From assembly GCF_019802125.1 (NCBI RefSeq), contig NZ_JAHVHT010000002.1:434001-498000 (forward strand): a DNA stretch of 64,000 nt, in the 5' to 3' direction. The position numbers and the translations under genes are program-made. Under the pieces are notes generated by a model that was not told the origin of the DNA, made no database searches, and saw only the letters and a list, made by a program, of their open reading frames with translations. Shown one piece after another: positions 1-8,516 of the stretch (its first letter is position 1; each line of letters starts with the position of its first letter). The stretch comes from Tateyamaria omphalii. Lineage in GTDB: Bacteria > Pseudomonadota > Alphaproteobacteria > Rhodobacterales > Rhodobacteraceae.

Positions 1-1139
1 AGGTTGTAGGGGTCACGGAACAACTCAAAGATTTGCAGCCGGAACGCCGCGTTTTCGGGGCTTGGATCCGCAAGGCGGGCGACGTAATCCGGGTCGCTTA
101 GATCGCCGATGGCCAACCAGCCTTGGCGCAGGTTAGCTGCTTGCGTCACCCATTCCATCAGCGCGATGCGCCGGAAAGTGGGGTAGATGTACCGCATGAA
201 CGACAGCGGCAGGTCCGGCATTTCTGACCACCCCTCCTGCACATTCATGTCTTCGATCACGTCGTACAGTGTTGTGATCGGCGGGATTTCCGGCGCGAAG
301 TTTGGACCGACGCACGCCACCCAAGACGGTTCCGCCTCAAATACCTCCTCGCCCACCCGCACGCTTGCGGTCACCGGCCCGTCGCACCAGTCATCATGCC
401 AGGCGTTGTTGTCAGCAAAGCTGGTGATCGGCGCGTTGCTTGGCGAATCCGATACGCCGTCCGGCGGCACAACCAACAGCCGTCCCCGATCGTCGGTGCG
501 TACCTGCCCCAACCCGACCGAGATTGCGTCGGGTTGCCCGCCCCAGAACGTGCCCTCGAACCCATAGGCGGGGTCGCTTCCATCGCGATTGACGTCACGC
601 CCCGAGATCTCGAGCAATCCGCCGTCGATAAGCAGGTTCTGCTCACGGTCGGTGTTGTTGACGAAATACTGGTTGCGCTTTTGCGACGGCAGACCGGGTG
701 CGAGGTCGCCATTGTCGAGCGGATTGTTGAAGCCGTACCAGTTCGCCTTGGTGTTCGCGAGGTGAACGCCCCATGTGATGTCGTCACCCGCCACCTCCCC
801 GATGATGTTGTCATCAGCATCAAAGGCATACACGCGGAAACGTTGGACCTGTTTCTTGATCTTCTCCAACCCGTCTTTGAATGCACCATCTTCGGGCATG
901 GGTGGCAGACCTGGGACTTCGGGCGCGTAAAACCACTTCTCCGACCCGCCGACCCTGCAAATCCCGAGCGCTGGATAAATGCGAACCTTGGCGATTGTGG
1001 CGTCCGCGTCCGCGGCAGAATACGCATTTCTAGGATCGACATTAGCGCGCGCAGGCCAAGGCGCGCCTGCAATCAATGCGGCACTGGATGCCATGCCAAG
1101 AAAGTGACGACGGGATGGCGATTTGGGTGGGAAAGACAT
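1..1139 (-). CDS. LodA/GoxA-like CTQ-dependent amino acid oxidase (3' end outside window)
   Basis: This frame stays open from an ATG at 1139 to the window edge (379 codons), so only the N-terminal part is seen. Residues 1-32 form a Tat-type signal: RR at 10-11 in SRRHFLGMA, then a hydrophobic stretch ending ARA. Mature residues carry the hallmark start of the LodA/GoxA family: KVRIYPALGICRVGGS (about 51-66), an FKDG..IKKQ..RFRVYAF segment, then ITWGVHLANTKANWYGF. Family members use a cysteine tryptophylquinone cofactor to oxidise amino acids (LodA acts on lysine, GoxA on glycine) and release hydrogen peroxide. The cofactor Cys and Trp lie in the missing C-terminal half, and any LodB-like flavoprotein partner would be left of the window. 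Substrate cannot be told. Family assignment is firm; activity is inferred. Confidence 0.85.
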   Translation of the reverse strand, partial: MSFPPKSPSRRHFLGMASSAALIAGAPWPARANVDPRNAYSAADADATIAKVRIYPALGICRVGGSEKWFYAPEVPGLPPMPEDGAFKDGLEKIKKQVQRFRVYAFDADDNIIGEVAGDDITWGVHLANTKANWYGFNNPLDNGDLAPGLPSQKRNQYFVNNTDREQNLLIDGGLLEISGRDVNRDGSDPAYGFEGTFWGGQPDAISVGLGQVRTDDRGRLLVVPPDGVSDSPSNAPITSFADNNAWHDDWCDGPVTASVRVGEEVFEAEPSWVACVGPNFAPEIPPITTLYDVIEDMNVQEGWSEMPDLPLSFMRYIYPTFRRIALMEWVTQAANLRQGWLAIGDLSDPDYVARLADPSPENAAFRLQIFELFRDPYN

Positions 1140-1472
1140 GGTCGGGACCTGAAATTGCTGTGGCGATATACGCTACCGTCTATGGAGGGCATTCAAAAAT
1201 CAACCCTAGCGTGAATCTTTTGCGCAATTGATTTCAGGCGACCGACAGCTTCAGTCGCCAAGAGTCAGTCGTCGCCACAGTCAATATCGTGCTGGTCGTC
1301 GAAATGGGTCGGGGTGCGACAAGACCAGTGCTGGTGGGTAAAAAGTAGTGTCGGTTAGGTTCGCGAACGGCAAAACCTCGGATGCGCAAGGACGCTGCGA
1401 TTTCTCAGCGGATAACCGAGACCGCCCTTGTTTTCTGGCTCTGTGTCCATGATTGGCAGGGTGAGGACGGCA

Positions 1473-1504
1473 TTGCGCCCGGGGGTGTCATGCCCCGGGC
1501 GCAA
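1473..1504. repeat. 12-bp perfect inverted repeat
   Basis: TTGCGCCCGGGG at 1473-1484 is mirrored by CCCCGGGCGCAA at 1493-1504 with an 8-base loop. Neither flank has a T-run, so it is not a classic intrinsic terminator. It could be an operator or an RNA hairpin. Confidence 0.6.
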
Positions 1505-1650
1505 AGAATTTGGTGACAATTGGTGGATGCTACATCTCAAGCGGTACGTTGCTTGGTATGGCCGTGAGCGCAGTGGTTGCACAGTGCCCAAATTATGTAC
1601 CGTGGTCGGAGGCAGGCTTGGGCCTTTGCTCTTACATACGGCGGCGTTTC

Positions 1651-1702
1651 AAAAAATACCCGCAAGCCTCGTGCCGGAAAGGGCCAGCACGAGACTTGCG
1701 GG
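1651..1702 (-). terminator. Intrinsic terminator candidate
   Basis: Arms at 1659-1674 and 1687-1702 pair over 16 bases with one mismatch. On the minus strand the stem is followed by a T-run (complement of AAAAAA at 1651-1656), the form of a rho-independent terminator. It lies about 200 bases beyond the RTX stop codon, after the nearer hairpin at 1836-1883. Confidence 0.6.
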
Positions 1703-1835
1703 CGAAAGCAGCGTATCAGCATGGACGACATGGCCGCTATGCTCCACTAACTCTGACACTGCGAAAGTTTTGTATTCCTTGCCAGTGCCGCCGAGACGGT
1801 GGGTGTTTCAAAGCCACCGAGATGCAGAGGTCGAA

Positions 1836-1883
1836 TGGGAAACCAGAGGAGCACGCTTTTTTCGGCGTGCTCTTGGTTTCCCA
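1836..1883 (-). terminator. Hairpin just after the RTX gene
   Basis: TGGGAAACCA (1836-1845) pairs with TGGTTTCCCA (1874-1883), and GAGCACGC (1849-1856) pairs with GCGTGCTC (1865-1872). It begins 13 bases past the RTX stop. The A/T run sits in the loop rather than after the stem, so it may act as a terminator or as a 3' mRNA-protecting structure. Confidence 0.55.
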
Positions 1884-1896
1884 GTTCGATCCAAGA

Positions 1897-4800
1897 TCAG
1901 AACAAGAAGTCATCAGCGCTCAGATCTGCAAGGTTAGTGTCGCTGAGTACCATCGAATTACCGTTCAGATCATCGATGACGACATCATTTCCGGCCTGAA
2001 ACAGATGCCCGTTGTTTGTGAGGTCGTCGAAATCGACGATTTCAGCGACGGCACGCAGGTCGACCACTTCGTTACTCAGACCGGCCTCGAAGTCTGTCAC
2101 CACATCGCGACCAGTCGAGAAGACAAAGATGTCTCCGCCGCCGTCACCGGTCAGGATGTCGTCGCCCGCGCCGCCATCCATCCGGTCGCGACCATTTCCG
2201 CCGTTCAGGACATCGTCGCCGCCTTCGCCGTCCAGGCGATTCCGACCACCGCCCCCGGCATCAAGCGTATCGTTGCCCGAACCACCGAAGAGGGTGTCGT
2301 TGCCTTCGTTCCCGGTCATGAAATCGTTGCCGGACGACCCGGACAAGACGTCGTTGCCTTCGTCTCCCCTGATCCGGTCATCACCTCCGCCACCGCTTAT
2401 TCTGTCGTCTCCTTCGTGGCCAATAACGGTATCATTCCCATCGTTGCCCTGGATCACGTCATCTTCGGCACCTCCGAGGACAGTATCGTTACCCTCACCG
2501 CCGCGGAGCGTATCGTTTCCGGTACCGCCCGAGATCAGGTCGTTGCCGTCACCGCCGTCGATCGAGTCGCTGCCAGCATCGCCCCGGAGTTCGTCGTCGC
2601 CTTCGCCCCCATCGATGGTGTCGTTGCCTTCGCCGCCCGACAGGGTGTCTTGACCTTCGTCGCCCTGCAGCAGGTCGTTGCCATCGTCACCGTCAATCGA
2701 GTCGTTGCCGGTGCCGCCGGACAGGGTGTCTTCGCCCTCGCCGCCTTGCACAATGTCATTGCCTTCGCCAGCGAGGACCGAGTCGTTGCCGACGCCACCC
2801 GTGATCAGGTCGTTGCCGTCACCGCCTTCGATGGTGTCCGTGCCCGCGCCACCCGACAGGGTGTCGTCGCCATCGTCGCCAAAGATCGTGTCGTCGCCCG
2901 CATCGCCATTGACGATATCGTTGCCGATTTGACCCGAGATGAAGTCGTTGCCTTCCCCACCGTCGATCGAGTCGTTTCCGTTTCCGCCGCCGAGAACGTC
3001 GTTGCCGATACCGCCGTCGAGGGTGTCGTCGCCATTTCCGCCACCGAGAATGTCGTCGCCAACACCGCCGTCGAGGGAGTCGTCGCCGTTTCCGCCTGAA
3101 ATGATGTCGTCGCCTGCCTCGCCCAAGAGCGTATCGTTGTCGTCGTTGCCGGCAATGTTGTCATTGCCTTCACCACCCTCGATCAGATCATCGCCATCAC
3201 CGCCACGCAGGGTGTCATCGCCATCGCGGCCGCGCAGGAAATTGTCCTGTGCATCGCCGCGAATTTCGTCGTCGAAGTTGGACCCAGCCACGTTTTCAAT
3301 GTTGACCAGCACGTCGCCTTCGGCGTCGCCACCAGACTGGGTAGCGGCAGTCAGGTCGATCTCCACACCTTCGTCGGACCTGACATAGTCGGCCGTGTCG
3401 ATACCTGCGCCACCGTCAACCGTGTCAGCACCTGCCCCGCTACGGAAGATCGTATCCTGGCTGTCGCCGATGAAGTTGTCGTTGAAATCCGACCCTTCGA
3501 TGACTTCGATGTCGAAGAAGCTGTCGCCATCGGCATCCCCGGCACCCGCATTCGGTGCCTTCATGTTCAGCGTCACGGCCGAGGTCGCATCGCGATAGGA
3601 AACGATATCAAACCCGTTGCCCCCGATGTGAATATCCAGACCGGCTCCACCGAAGAAAAAATCGTTGCCATCGCCACCGATCTGGACGTCATTGCCCGTG
3701 CCGCCAATGAAGAGGTCGTTGCCGTCGCCACCATCCAGCACATCGTTGCCAGCATCTCCGAACAAGCGGTCATTGCCCACACCACCGCTGATCTCGTCCT
3801 GGTCGTTACCGCCGCTTAGGCTGTCGTTGCCCTCGCCACCGCGAATGGTGTCGTCACCGCTGCCACCGGTGATGGTGTCGTTGCCGTCCTCACCAAAGAA
3901 CTGGTTGGCGCGGCCGTCGCCGCCCAGCGTGTCGCCAAAGGCCGAACCGATAAGGCCGTCGATCCCGCTGATTTGGTCGCCCTCTGCGTGGCCGCCGGAT
4001 GCCGTTCTGGCTGCAATGTTCACTGCGACCGCTGCATCTGACGCAGAATAGTCGGCAACATCTTCACCGCCACCGCCATTCAGAACGTCAGCGCCGGCAC
4101 CGCCGATCAGCAGGTCATCATTGTCTCCACCAAACAGGCTGTCGTCGCCTTCGCCGCCGTTCAACGTGTCCTTGCCGTTGTCGCCTTCCAGCCGGTCGTC
4201 GCCCTCGCGACCTTCGAGCAGGTCGTTGCCGCTGCCGCCATCCAGGCTGTCCTTGCCGGTAGAGCCGATCATGACATCGCGGTCGCTCTCGCCGATGACA
4301 CGGATGATGTCATTGTCGGTGAAGCCGACAAACTCGATTTGCGAAAGGTCCACATCCGCGCCATCCATCACAATGGCAATGTCGACCGCCGTGTCGCCAG
4401 TGCCATTGTTGATACGGATGCGCTCGATATCTTCCAGCTGCGAAGAGTGGATGTTGAAGCCCTTGCGACCGCTGGTGCTGTCGTTGATCAGAATGTCCTC
4501 GAAGCCCGAGATCGTGTCGTTACGGAATTCCTGGAACTCGCGCAGCTCAAGCGTGTCAAAACCATCACCACCGTCAAGCCCGACGTTGTCCCGGTTTTCT
4601 TCGAGGCGCAGGCGGTCATTGAAGGCCGATCCGATGAAACCGTCGATGCCGGAATAGGTGTCGCCCTCGGCGTCGCCGCCGACACCGATGCCCCGGTTCA
4701 GGCTGACGATCACGCGCTCGGCGGAATCGGCGTAGCTGACGGTGTCACGGTTGTCGCCACCGTTCAGTTCATCAGCGCCCGCGCCGCCGATCAGAATGTC

Positions 4801-5619
4801 GTTGCCGTTGCCGCCAAAGATCGTGTCATCGCCGTCGCCACCATTGACCGTGTCGTTGCCGCCCCGGGCACTGATTTCGTCGTTCTGTGTCGATCCGATG
4901 ATAAAATCAGCATCGTTCTCACCTTCGACCCGGATGGTGTCGTTGCGGTCGAAGCCGGTGAAGTTGATGCCAGACAGGTCAGCGTTGACGCCGTTTTCCA
5001 TGTCGAAAAAGAGATCAACATCGCCCGAGAAGCTGCGGACATTAATCTCTTCCAGATCAGCAAGCTGATCGGACTTGATATTGAAACCGACGCGCCCAGA
5101 GGTCGTATCGGCAATCACGATACGCTCGAAGTTCAGAAGCGTGTCATTGCGCAGATCCTGAAATTCGTTGAGGAACAACGAGTCGAAACCGTCGCCACCA
5201 TTGAAGAACAGGTTGCTGCGGTTGGCGTTCACATCGAGCTGGTCGTTAAAGTCGGACCCGATGAAGCCGTCGATATTGTCAAGCTCGTCACCCTCTGCAT
5301 GCCCGCCGCTGCCAACACCAAAGTTAAGACCGATGCGCACACCCTCGTCAGAATTGGCGTAGCTGACAATGTCGTCTCCGCCGCGGCCATCTATGGTGTC
5401 CGCGCCCGCTCCGCCGTCGATTGTGTCTGCGCCGTCACCGCCGTTGATGCTGTCGTCGCCGTCACCGCCGAACAGCAAATCATTGCCGCCGTCGCCAAAG
5501 ATCGTGTCGTCGCCCCCCAGTCCGTTGACCGTATCGTTGCCCCCATTGGCATCAATGACGTCCGCATCATTCGTTCCGTTCAAAACTTCCGAAGTATTGT
5601 CACCATTAATATTGGCCAT
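1897..5619 (-). CDS. Large RTX (hemolysin-type calcium-binding) secreted protein
   Basis: A 1240-residue acidic protein made almost entirely of GGxGxDxUx nonapeptide repeats, which bind calcium after export by a type I secretion system. There is no N-terminal signal peptide, as expected for T1SS substrates. The C-terminal 95 residues (GDIFVFSTGRDVVTDFEAG, then a last VLSDTNLADLSADDFLF) match the usual uncleaved T1SS signal region. Repeat blocks alternate with beta-rich modules; two long ones (about 84-245 and 292-455) are clear duplicates of each other, and shorter forms recur three times. I chose the ATG at 5619 (MANINGDN), preceded by an AGGGAAAAG-type RBS; an upstream in-frame start exists but lacks this. 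No enzymatic domain is visible, so an adhesin, matrix or S-layer-like role is as likely as a toxin. No T1SS genes lie in the window. Confidence 0.9.
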   Translation of the reverse strand: MANINGDNTSEVLNGTNDADVIDANGGNDTVNGLGGDDTIFGDGGNDLLFGGDGDDSINGGDGADTIDGGAGADTIDGRGGDDIVSYANSDEGVRIGLNFGVGSGGHAEGDELDNIDGFIGSDFNDQLDVNANRSNLFFNGGDGFDSLFLNEFQDLRNDTLLNFERIVIADTTSGRVGFNIKSDQLADLEEINVRSFSGDVDLFFDMENGVNADLSGINFTGFDRNDTIRVEGENDADFIIGSTQNDEISARGGNDTVNGGDGDDTIFGGNGNDILIGGAGADELNGGDNRDTVSYADSAERVIVSLNRGIGVGGDAEGDTYSGIDGFIGSAFNDRLRLEENRDNVGLDGGDGFDTLELREFQEFRNDTISGFEDILINDSTSGRKGFNIHSSQLEDIERIRINNGTGDTAVDIAIVMDGADVDLSQIEFVGFTDNDIIRVIGESDRDVMIGSTGKDSLDGGSGNDLLEGREGDDRLEGDNGKDTLNGGEGDDSLFGGDNDDLLIGGAGADVLNGGGGEDVADYSASDAAVAVNIAARTASGGHAEGDQISGIDGLIGSAFGDTLGGDGRANQFFGEDGNDTITGGSGDDTIRGGEGNDSLSGGNDQDEISGGVGNDRLFGDAGNDVLDGGDGNDLFIGGTGNDVQIGGDGNDFFFGGAGLDIHIGGNGFDIVSYRDATSAVTLNMKAPNAGAGDADGDSFFDIEVIEGSDFNDNFIGDSQDTIFRSGAGADTVDGGAGIDTADYVRSDEGVEIDLTAATQSGGDAEGDVLVNIENVAGSNFDDEIRGDAQDNFLRGRDGDDTLRGGDGDDLIEGGEGNDNIAGNDDNDTLLGEAGDDIISGGNGDDSLDGGVGDDILGGGNGDDTLDGGIGNDVLGGGNGNDSIDGGEGNDFISGQIGNDIVNGDAGDDTIFGDDGDDTLSGGAGTDTIEGGDGNDLITGGVGNDSVLAGEGNDIVQGGEGEDTLSGGTGNDSIDGDDGNDLLQGDEGQDTLSGGEGNDTIDGGEGDDELRGDAGSDSIDGGDGNDLISGGTGNDTLRGGEGNDTVLGGAEDDVIQGNDGNDTVIGHEGDDRISGGGGDDRIRGDEGNDVLSGSSGNDFMTGNEGNDTLFGGSGNDTLDAGGGGRNRLDGEGGDDVLNGGNGRDRMDGGAGDDILTGDGGGDIFVFSTGRDVVTDFEAGLSNEVVDLRAVAEIVDFDDLTNNGHLFQAGNDVVIDDLNGNSMVLSDTNLADLSADDFLF

Positions 5620-5794
5620 CTGTCTTTTCCCTATACTGAAGCCCAAATGGGCGTTGGATATGGGTGGGTCGTTGATCCCCGGCATTCGGTTCAAAGTTTT
5701 TTGACCTAGCGGAAACCTGCCACTCTGCGCTGGTCCGTGGCGCGATGGCTGAAAGCCGTTGAATCGGACATACGGCCATGTAAGTTCGCCTGAG

Positions 5795-6364
5795 ATGACC
5801 GATCAGAGCACCCTTCCCAAACGCGAACCTCAGGACGCGGCCCTGCTGGCCCGTATCGGTCAGGGCGACATGTCGGCGATGAAGACCCTCTACGAATACC
5901 ATGCCGATGCGGTGGCCCGGTTTGTCCGCCCGCGCGTCCGCGATGCAGCGGAAGCTGATGACATAGTTCATGACACAATGCTGAGCGTTTGGCGTGGTGC
6001 GGCGGGGTTCCAGGGGCGGTCCAGCGTACGGTCGTGGATACTCACGCTTGCGCGCAACAAGACCGTCGATCACATCCGCAAACAGGCCCGCGTTACCCTG
6101 AGCGAGGCAGATGATGCCCGGGTCGACGATGCGCCCAACCCCGAAGCGGTGATGGGCGCTGCACAGGATGCTGCGCGGCTGCGGGCCTGCCTCGACAAGC
6201 TGCCGGATCGCCAGCGCGCCGCGATTCATCTGGCCTTTTACGAAGAGATGAGCTGTGCCGAGGTGGCTGTTGTTGAAAACGTCCCAGAAGGAACCGTGAA
6301 AAGCCGCATTTATCACGCCAAGAAGCTGTTGATGCGTTGTCTGTCACGCGGAGGGTTGAAATGA
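5795..6364 (+). CDS. ECF-family RNA polymerase sigma factor
   Basis: A 189-residue sigma-70 family protein of ECF size. Region 2 (about residues 15-85) has ALLARIGQGDMSAMKTLYEY, then AEADDIVHDTMLSVWRGA and SSVRSWILTLARNKTVDHIR. Region 4 (about 130-180) has LDKLPDRQRAAIHLAFYEEM and VPEGTVKSRIYHAKKLL, a helix-turn-helix for the -35 element. I take the ATG at 5795, which gives the standard ECF N-terminus; an in-frame TTG lies upstream at 5759. It leads an operon with the anti-sigma and subtilase genes and is divergent from the RTX gene across about 175 bases, so the RTX gene is a possible regulon member. The environmental signal is unknown. Confidence 0.92.
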   Translation: MTDQSTLPKREPQDAALLARIGQGDMSAMKTLYEYHADAVARFVRPRVRDAAEADDIVHDTMLSVWRGAAGFQGRSSVRSWILTLARNKTVDHIRKQARVTLSEADDARVDDAPNPEAVMGAAQDAARLRACLDKLPDRQRAAIHLAFYEEMSCAEVAVVENVPEGTVKSRIYHAKKLLMRCLSRGGLK

Positions 6365-6428
6365 TTTTGAACCGTTCCGTATTCTCGCCCGTCCAATGGA
6401 TACTCGATATCCTGGCAGAGAGGTTGAC

Positions 6429-6998
6429 ATGAGCCGACCAGACGGACTGAGCGAAGACGAATTGCTGGCGCACGTGCGCGGCGAAACAGACTCCGAGACC
6501 GCCGCCCGGATCGAGGCGCAGGCGGACGCAGACCCCGCGCTACGCGCCGAATTGGAAATGATGGCAGGGCTTCGCTGCGCTCTGGCCCTGGGAGACGGCG
6601 CTGCAGAAGGAGGCTGGGACAGGTTGGCGGCCGAGATCGAACGAACCAAACCCGCGAACCAGCCGAACCGACCGGTATGGCGCATCGCGGCCATGTTTCT
6701 CGGCGCGGTCGTACTGGTTCAGGGGACCTTTCTGATCGTTGGCGGCGGCTCGGAAGACGGCCCACTGTATCGCACCGTTTCCGAAACGCCCGCGGATGCG
6801 ACCCTCGCCGTGACATTCGCATCCGAAACAACTGCGGCGGAGATCGAGGCCTTGCTGCGCAGCGCCGGTGCAAATATCGTGGATGGACCAAGCGCCTTGG
6901 GCTTTTACCGCTTGGTATTTGTCGACGCCGCCGCGCGGGAAGCGGCACAGACAGCTCTGGAAACCTCGCCATTTGTCGAGATCGTTGCCGAGGAGTGA
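6429..6998 (+). CDS. Membrane anti-sigma factor with propeptide-like periplasmic domain
   Basis: A 189-residue protein 65 bases after the sigma gene, with a GAGAGG RBS before the ATG at 6429. Residues 1-80 look like a small cytoplasmic anti-sigma region (LSEDELLAHVRGET at 7-20, acidic and helical). One membrane helix follows at about 84-106, then a periplasmic domain of about 80 residues. That last part has a beta-alpha-beta-beta-alpha-beta flavour (LAVTFASETTAAEIEALL .. FYRLVFVDAAAREAAQTAL .. FVEIVAEE), reminiscent of the I9-type propeptide of subtilases. The next gene is a subtilase, so this domain may bind or be cut by it; that link is inference. Assignment as anti-sigma rests on position, topology and the N-terminal motif. 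Confidence 0.8.
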   Translation: MSRPDGLSEDELLAHVRGETDSETAARIEAQADADPALRAELEMMAGLRCALALGDGAAEGGWDRLAAEIERTKPANQPNRPVWRIAAMFLGAVVLVQGTFLIVGGGSEDGPLYRTVSETPADATLAVTFASETTAAEIEALLRSAGANIVDGPSALGFYRLVFVDAAAREAAQTALETSPFVEIVAEE

Positions 6999-6999
6999 T

Positions 7000-8115
7000 A
7001 TGATCCGCCTGATCGTGTTCGTGTGCCTTGTTCTGGCTGCCTGTGGACCTGCCGGGCCACCCCGCGCCACAGGGGCTGGCGACCTGCCTTTTGCCGTGAC
7101 GGACGAGCGGGAACTTGTCGTGCTGACAGCAGAGGCGCCGGAAGTGCTGATCGCGCGCGCCGAGGCGCGCGGCTATGTCCTCCTCGCACAGCATCCGCTG
7201 CCCAGTCTGGACGACATTCTTGTCGTATTTCGCATTCCAATTGGCACCACTATCCCAGAGGCCATTGACGAGATCGAGGCTGCAGTTCCCGGCGTTACCG
7301 CCGGAGCGAACCACCTCTATAGTTTACAGAGCCGCGCTCTGGCCGCGGTCGACTACGCCGGTTCCATGATCGGTTGGCCCGAAGAGGGCTGCGTCGCCCG
7401 CGCGCGCGTGGGCATGATCGACGGCGGCGTGGCGCCGGACCACCCCGGCCTCGCCTCAGGCCAGATCATTCAGGAAGCTTTCGGGGGCGGGTCCGACGCA
7501 CAAGCCATGGAGCACGGGAGCAGGATCGCAACGCTGCTTGTGGGGCCGGGACGGTTGCGCGGCACGCCGCTCTACAGCGCCAATGTCATCTCTCAGGGTG
7601 ACACGGCAGGTGTTGTTCCGATCTTGCGTGCGCTCGACTGGCTGGCTGCGAACGGGGTGCGTGTTGTCAACATCAGCATGGCAGGGCCACGGAACAAGCT
7701 GATGAACCGGGCCCTGTCGCGGGCTGCGGCAGACGGTATGCTTCTGGTGGCCGCAGTTGGCAATGAAGGCCCGAGCGCGCCGCCCCAGTTCCCCGCTGCT
7801 TTTCCCTTCGTGCTGGGCGTGACCGCTGTGGATCGCGACGGCGCGATTTTCCGCAATGCGGGACGTGGGTCGCATGTGGATCTGGCCGCGCCAGGGGTGG
7901 ATATCATGGTGCGCGACGGTGCGCGCCTCCGGATCGCGAGCGGCACCTCGATGGCGGCGCCCTTTGTGACGGCAGCCATTGCGGCGGACAAAAACCTGAC
8001 CCGGCGGTCCGTGGAATCGGTCCGTGAGTCCTTGGGTGCAGCAGCAAAGGATCTGGGCCCCGCCGGGCGCGACACCGTGTTTGGAGCAGGGCTGTTGCAG
8101 TTTTCCGGGTGCTGA
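7000..8115 (+). CDS. Lipoprotein subtilisin-like serine protease (S8 family)
   Basis: A 371-residue protein whose ATG begins one base after the anti-sigma stop codon, so the two are probably co-translated. Residues 1-15 are a lipoprotein signal with lipobox LAAC (Cys15). Residues 28-110 resemble a short propeptide. The catalytic set is complete: Asp141 in GMIDGG, His172 in EHGSRIA, oxyanion Asn255 in VGNEGP and nucleophile Ser317 in GTSMAAP. It should act at a membrane face in the periplasm. Being third in a sigma/anti-sigma operon, it could process the anti-sigma factor or be a stress-induced product; the sequence does not decide this. The catalytic domain is compact, about 220 residues, near the lower end for the family. 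Confidence 0.9.
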   Translation: MIRLIVFVCLVLAACGPAGPPRATGAGDLPFAVTDERELVVLTAEAPEVLIARAEARGYVLLAQHPLPSLDDILVVFRIPIGTTIPEAIDEIEAAVPGVTAGANHLYSLQSRALAAVDYAGSMIGWPEEGCVARARVGMIDGGVAPDHPGLASGQIIQEAFGGGSDAQAMEHGSRIATLLVGPGRLRGTPLYSANVISQGDTAGVVPILRALDWLAANGVRVVNISMAGPRNKLMNRALSRAAADGMLLVAAVGNEGPSAPPQFPAAFPFVLGVTAVDRDGAIFRNAGRGSHVDLAAPGVDIMVRDGARLRIASGTSMAAPFVTAAIAADKNLTRRSVESVRESLGAAAKDLGPAGRDTVFGAGLLQFSGC

Positions 8116-8224
8116 ATGCCAGCCAAGCCACTATGCTGGCAACGCAACCAAGCTTGCGTCTCGAACGCTCAAAGCGATGACAAATCACCAAGCGGTCGAC
8201 AAAATGCTAAAAAGTTGAGTGATT

Positions 8225-8311
8225 TGGTGCCCAGAAGAGGACTCGAACCTCCACGTCCATACGGACACTAGCACCTGAAGCTAGCGCGTCTACCAATTCC
8301 GCCATCTGGGC
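8225..8311 (-). tRNA. tRNA-Leu (anticodon CAG)
   Basis: On the minus strand an 87-base cloverleaf starts GCCCAGA and ends TCTGGGCACCA. The 7-bp acceptor stem is perfect and CCA is encoded. The anticodon loop reads CTTCAGGT, giving CAG, which decodes CTG. A long variable arm (TGTCCGTATGGACG) marks a class II tRNA, and the T-loop GGTTCGAGTCC is canonical. CTG is a heavily used leucine codon in this GC-rich genome. Confidence 0.97.
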
Positions 8312-8516
8312 ACGGGTTGGTGGAGCGTCGTTTAAGGCTGGCAACAGGGGGTGTCAATCCGATTCTGGAGCCCATGTCGGCTGAAAGTGAGGCAGCTGCC
8401 GACCGGAGTTTCGTGAAAACTGAGAAGTGGGCCTCATCCCGCGCCAAATTGGCGTCTTGTCTGTCGGTCATGCGGGGGATAGACCACCTTGCGAAGCTGT
8501 GCGCGAGGAGCAAGAG

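Larger units (their letters stand above)
1140..1896. other. Gene-free gap with hairpins
   Basis: About 750 bases between the start of the LodA-like gene and the end of the RTX gene. I find no convincing gene: the open frames here cross strong hairpins and give low-complexity peptides with no recognisable domain. The gap holds the promoter region of the LodA-like gene (not resolvable by eye), a 12-bp perfect palindrome at 1473-1504, and two terminator-like hairpins at 1651-1702 and 1836-1883. Confidence 0.6.

Noticed and set aside
1428-1937. Plus-strand frame in the gap after the LodA-like gene
   Set aside because: It passes through three strong hairpins, runs into the RTX 3' end and encodes no recognisable sequence.
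1510-3099. Long plus-strand frame of 529 codons opposite the RTX gene
   Set aside because: It is the complement of the RTX repeats (Val/Ala-rich pseudo-repeats caused by the GGNGGNGAC periodicity), has no RBS or domain, and starts inside terminator-like hairpins.
1897-5619. Regular short repeats that could look like a CRISPR array or minisatellite
   Set aside because: The period is that of the 27-base RTX nonapeptide codons with synonymous variation; there are no constant repeats with unique spacers.
4339-5709. Second long plus-strand frame opposite the RTX gene
   Set aside because: Same mirror effect of the repeat codons; the minus-strand protein has clear RTX motifs and a T1SS tail.
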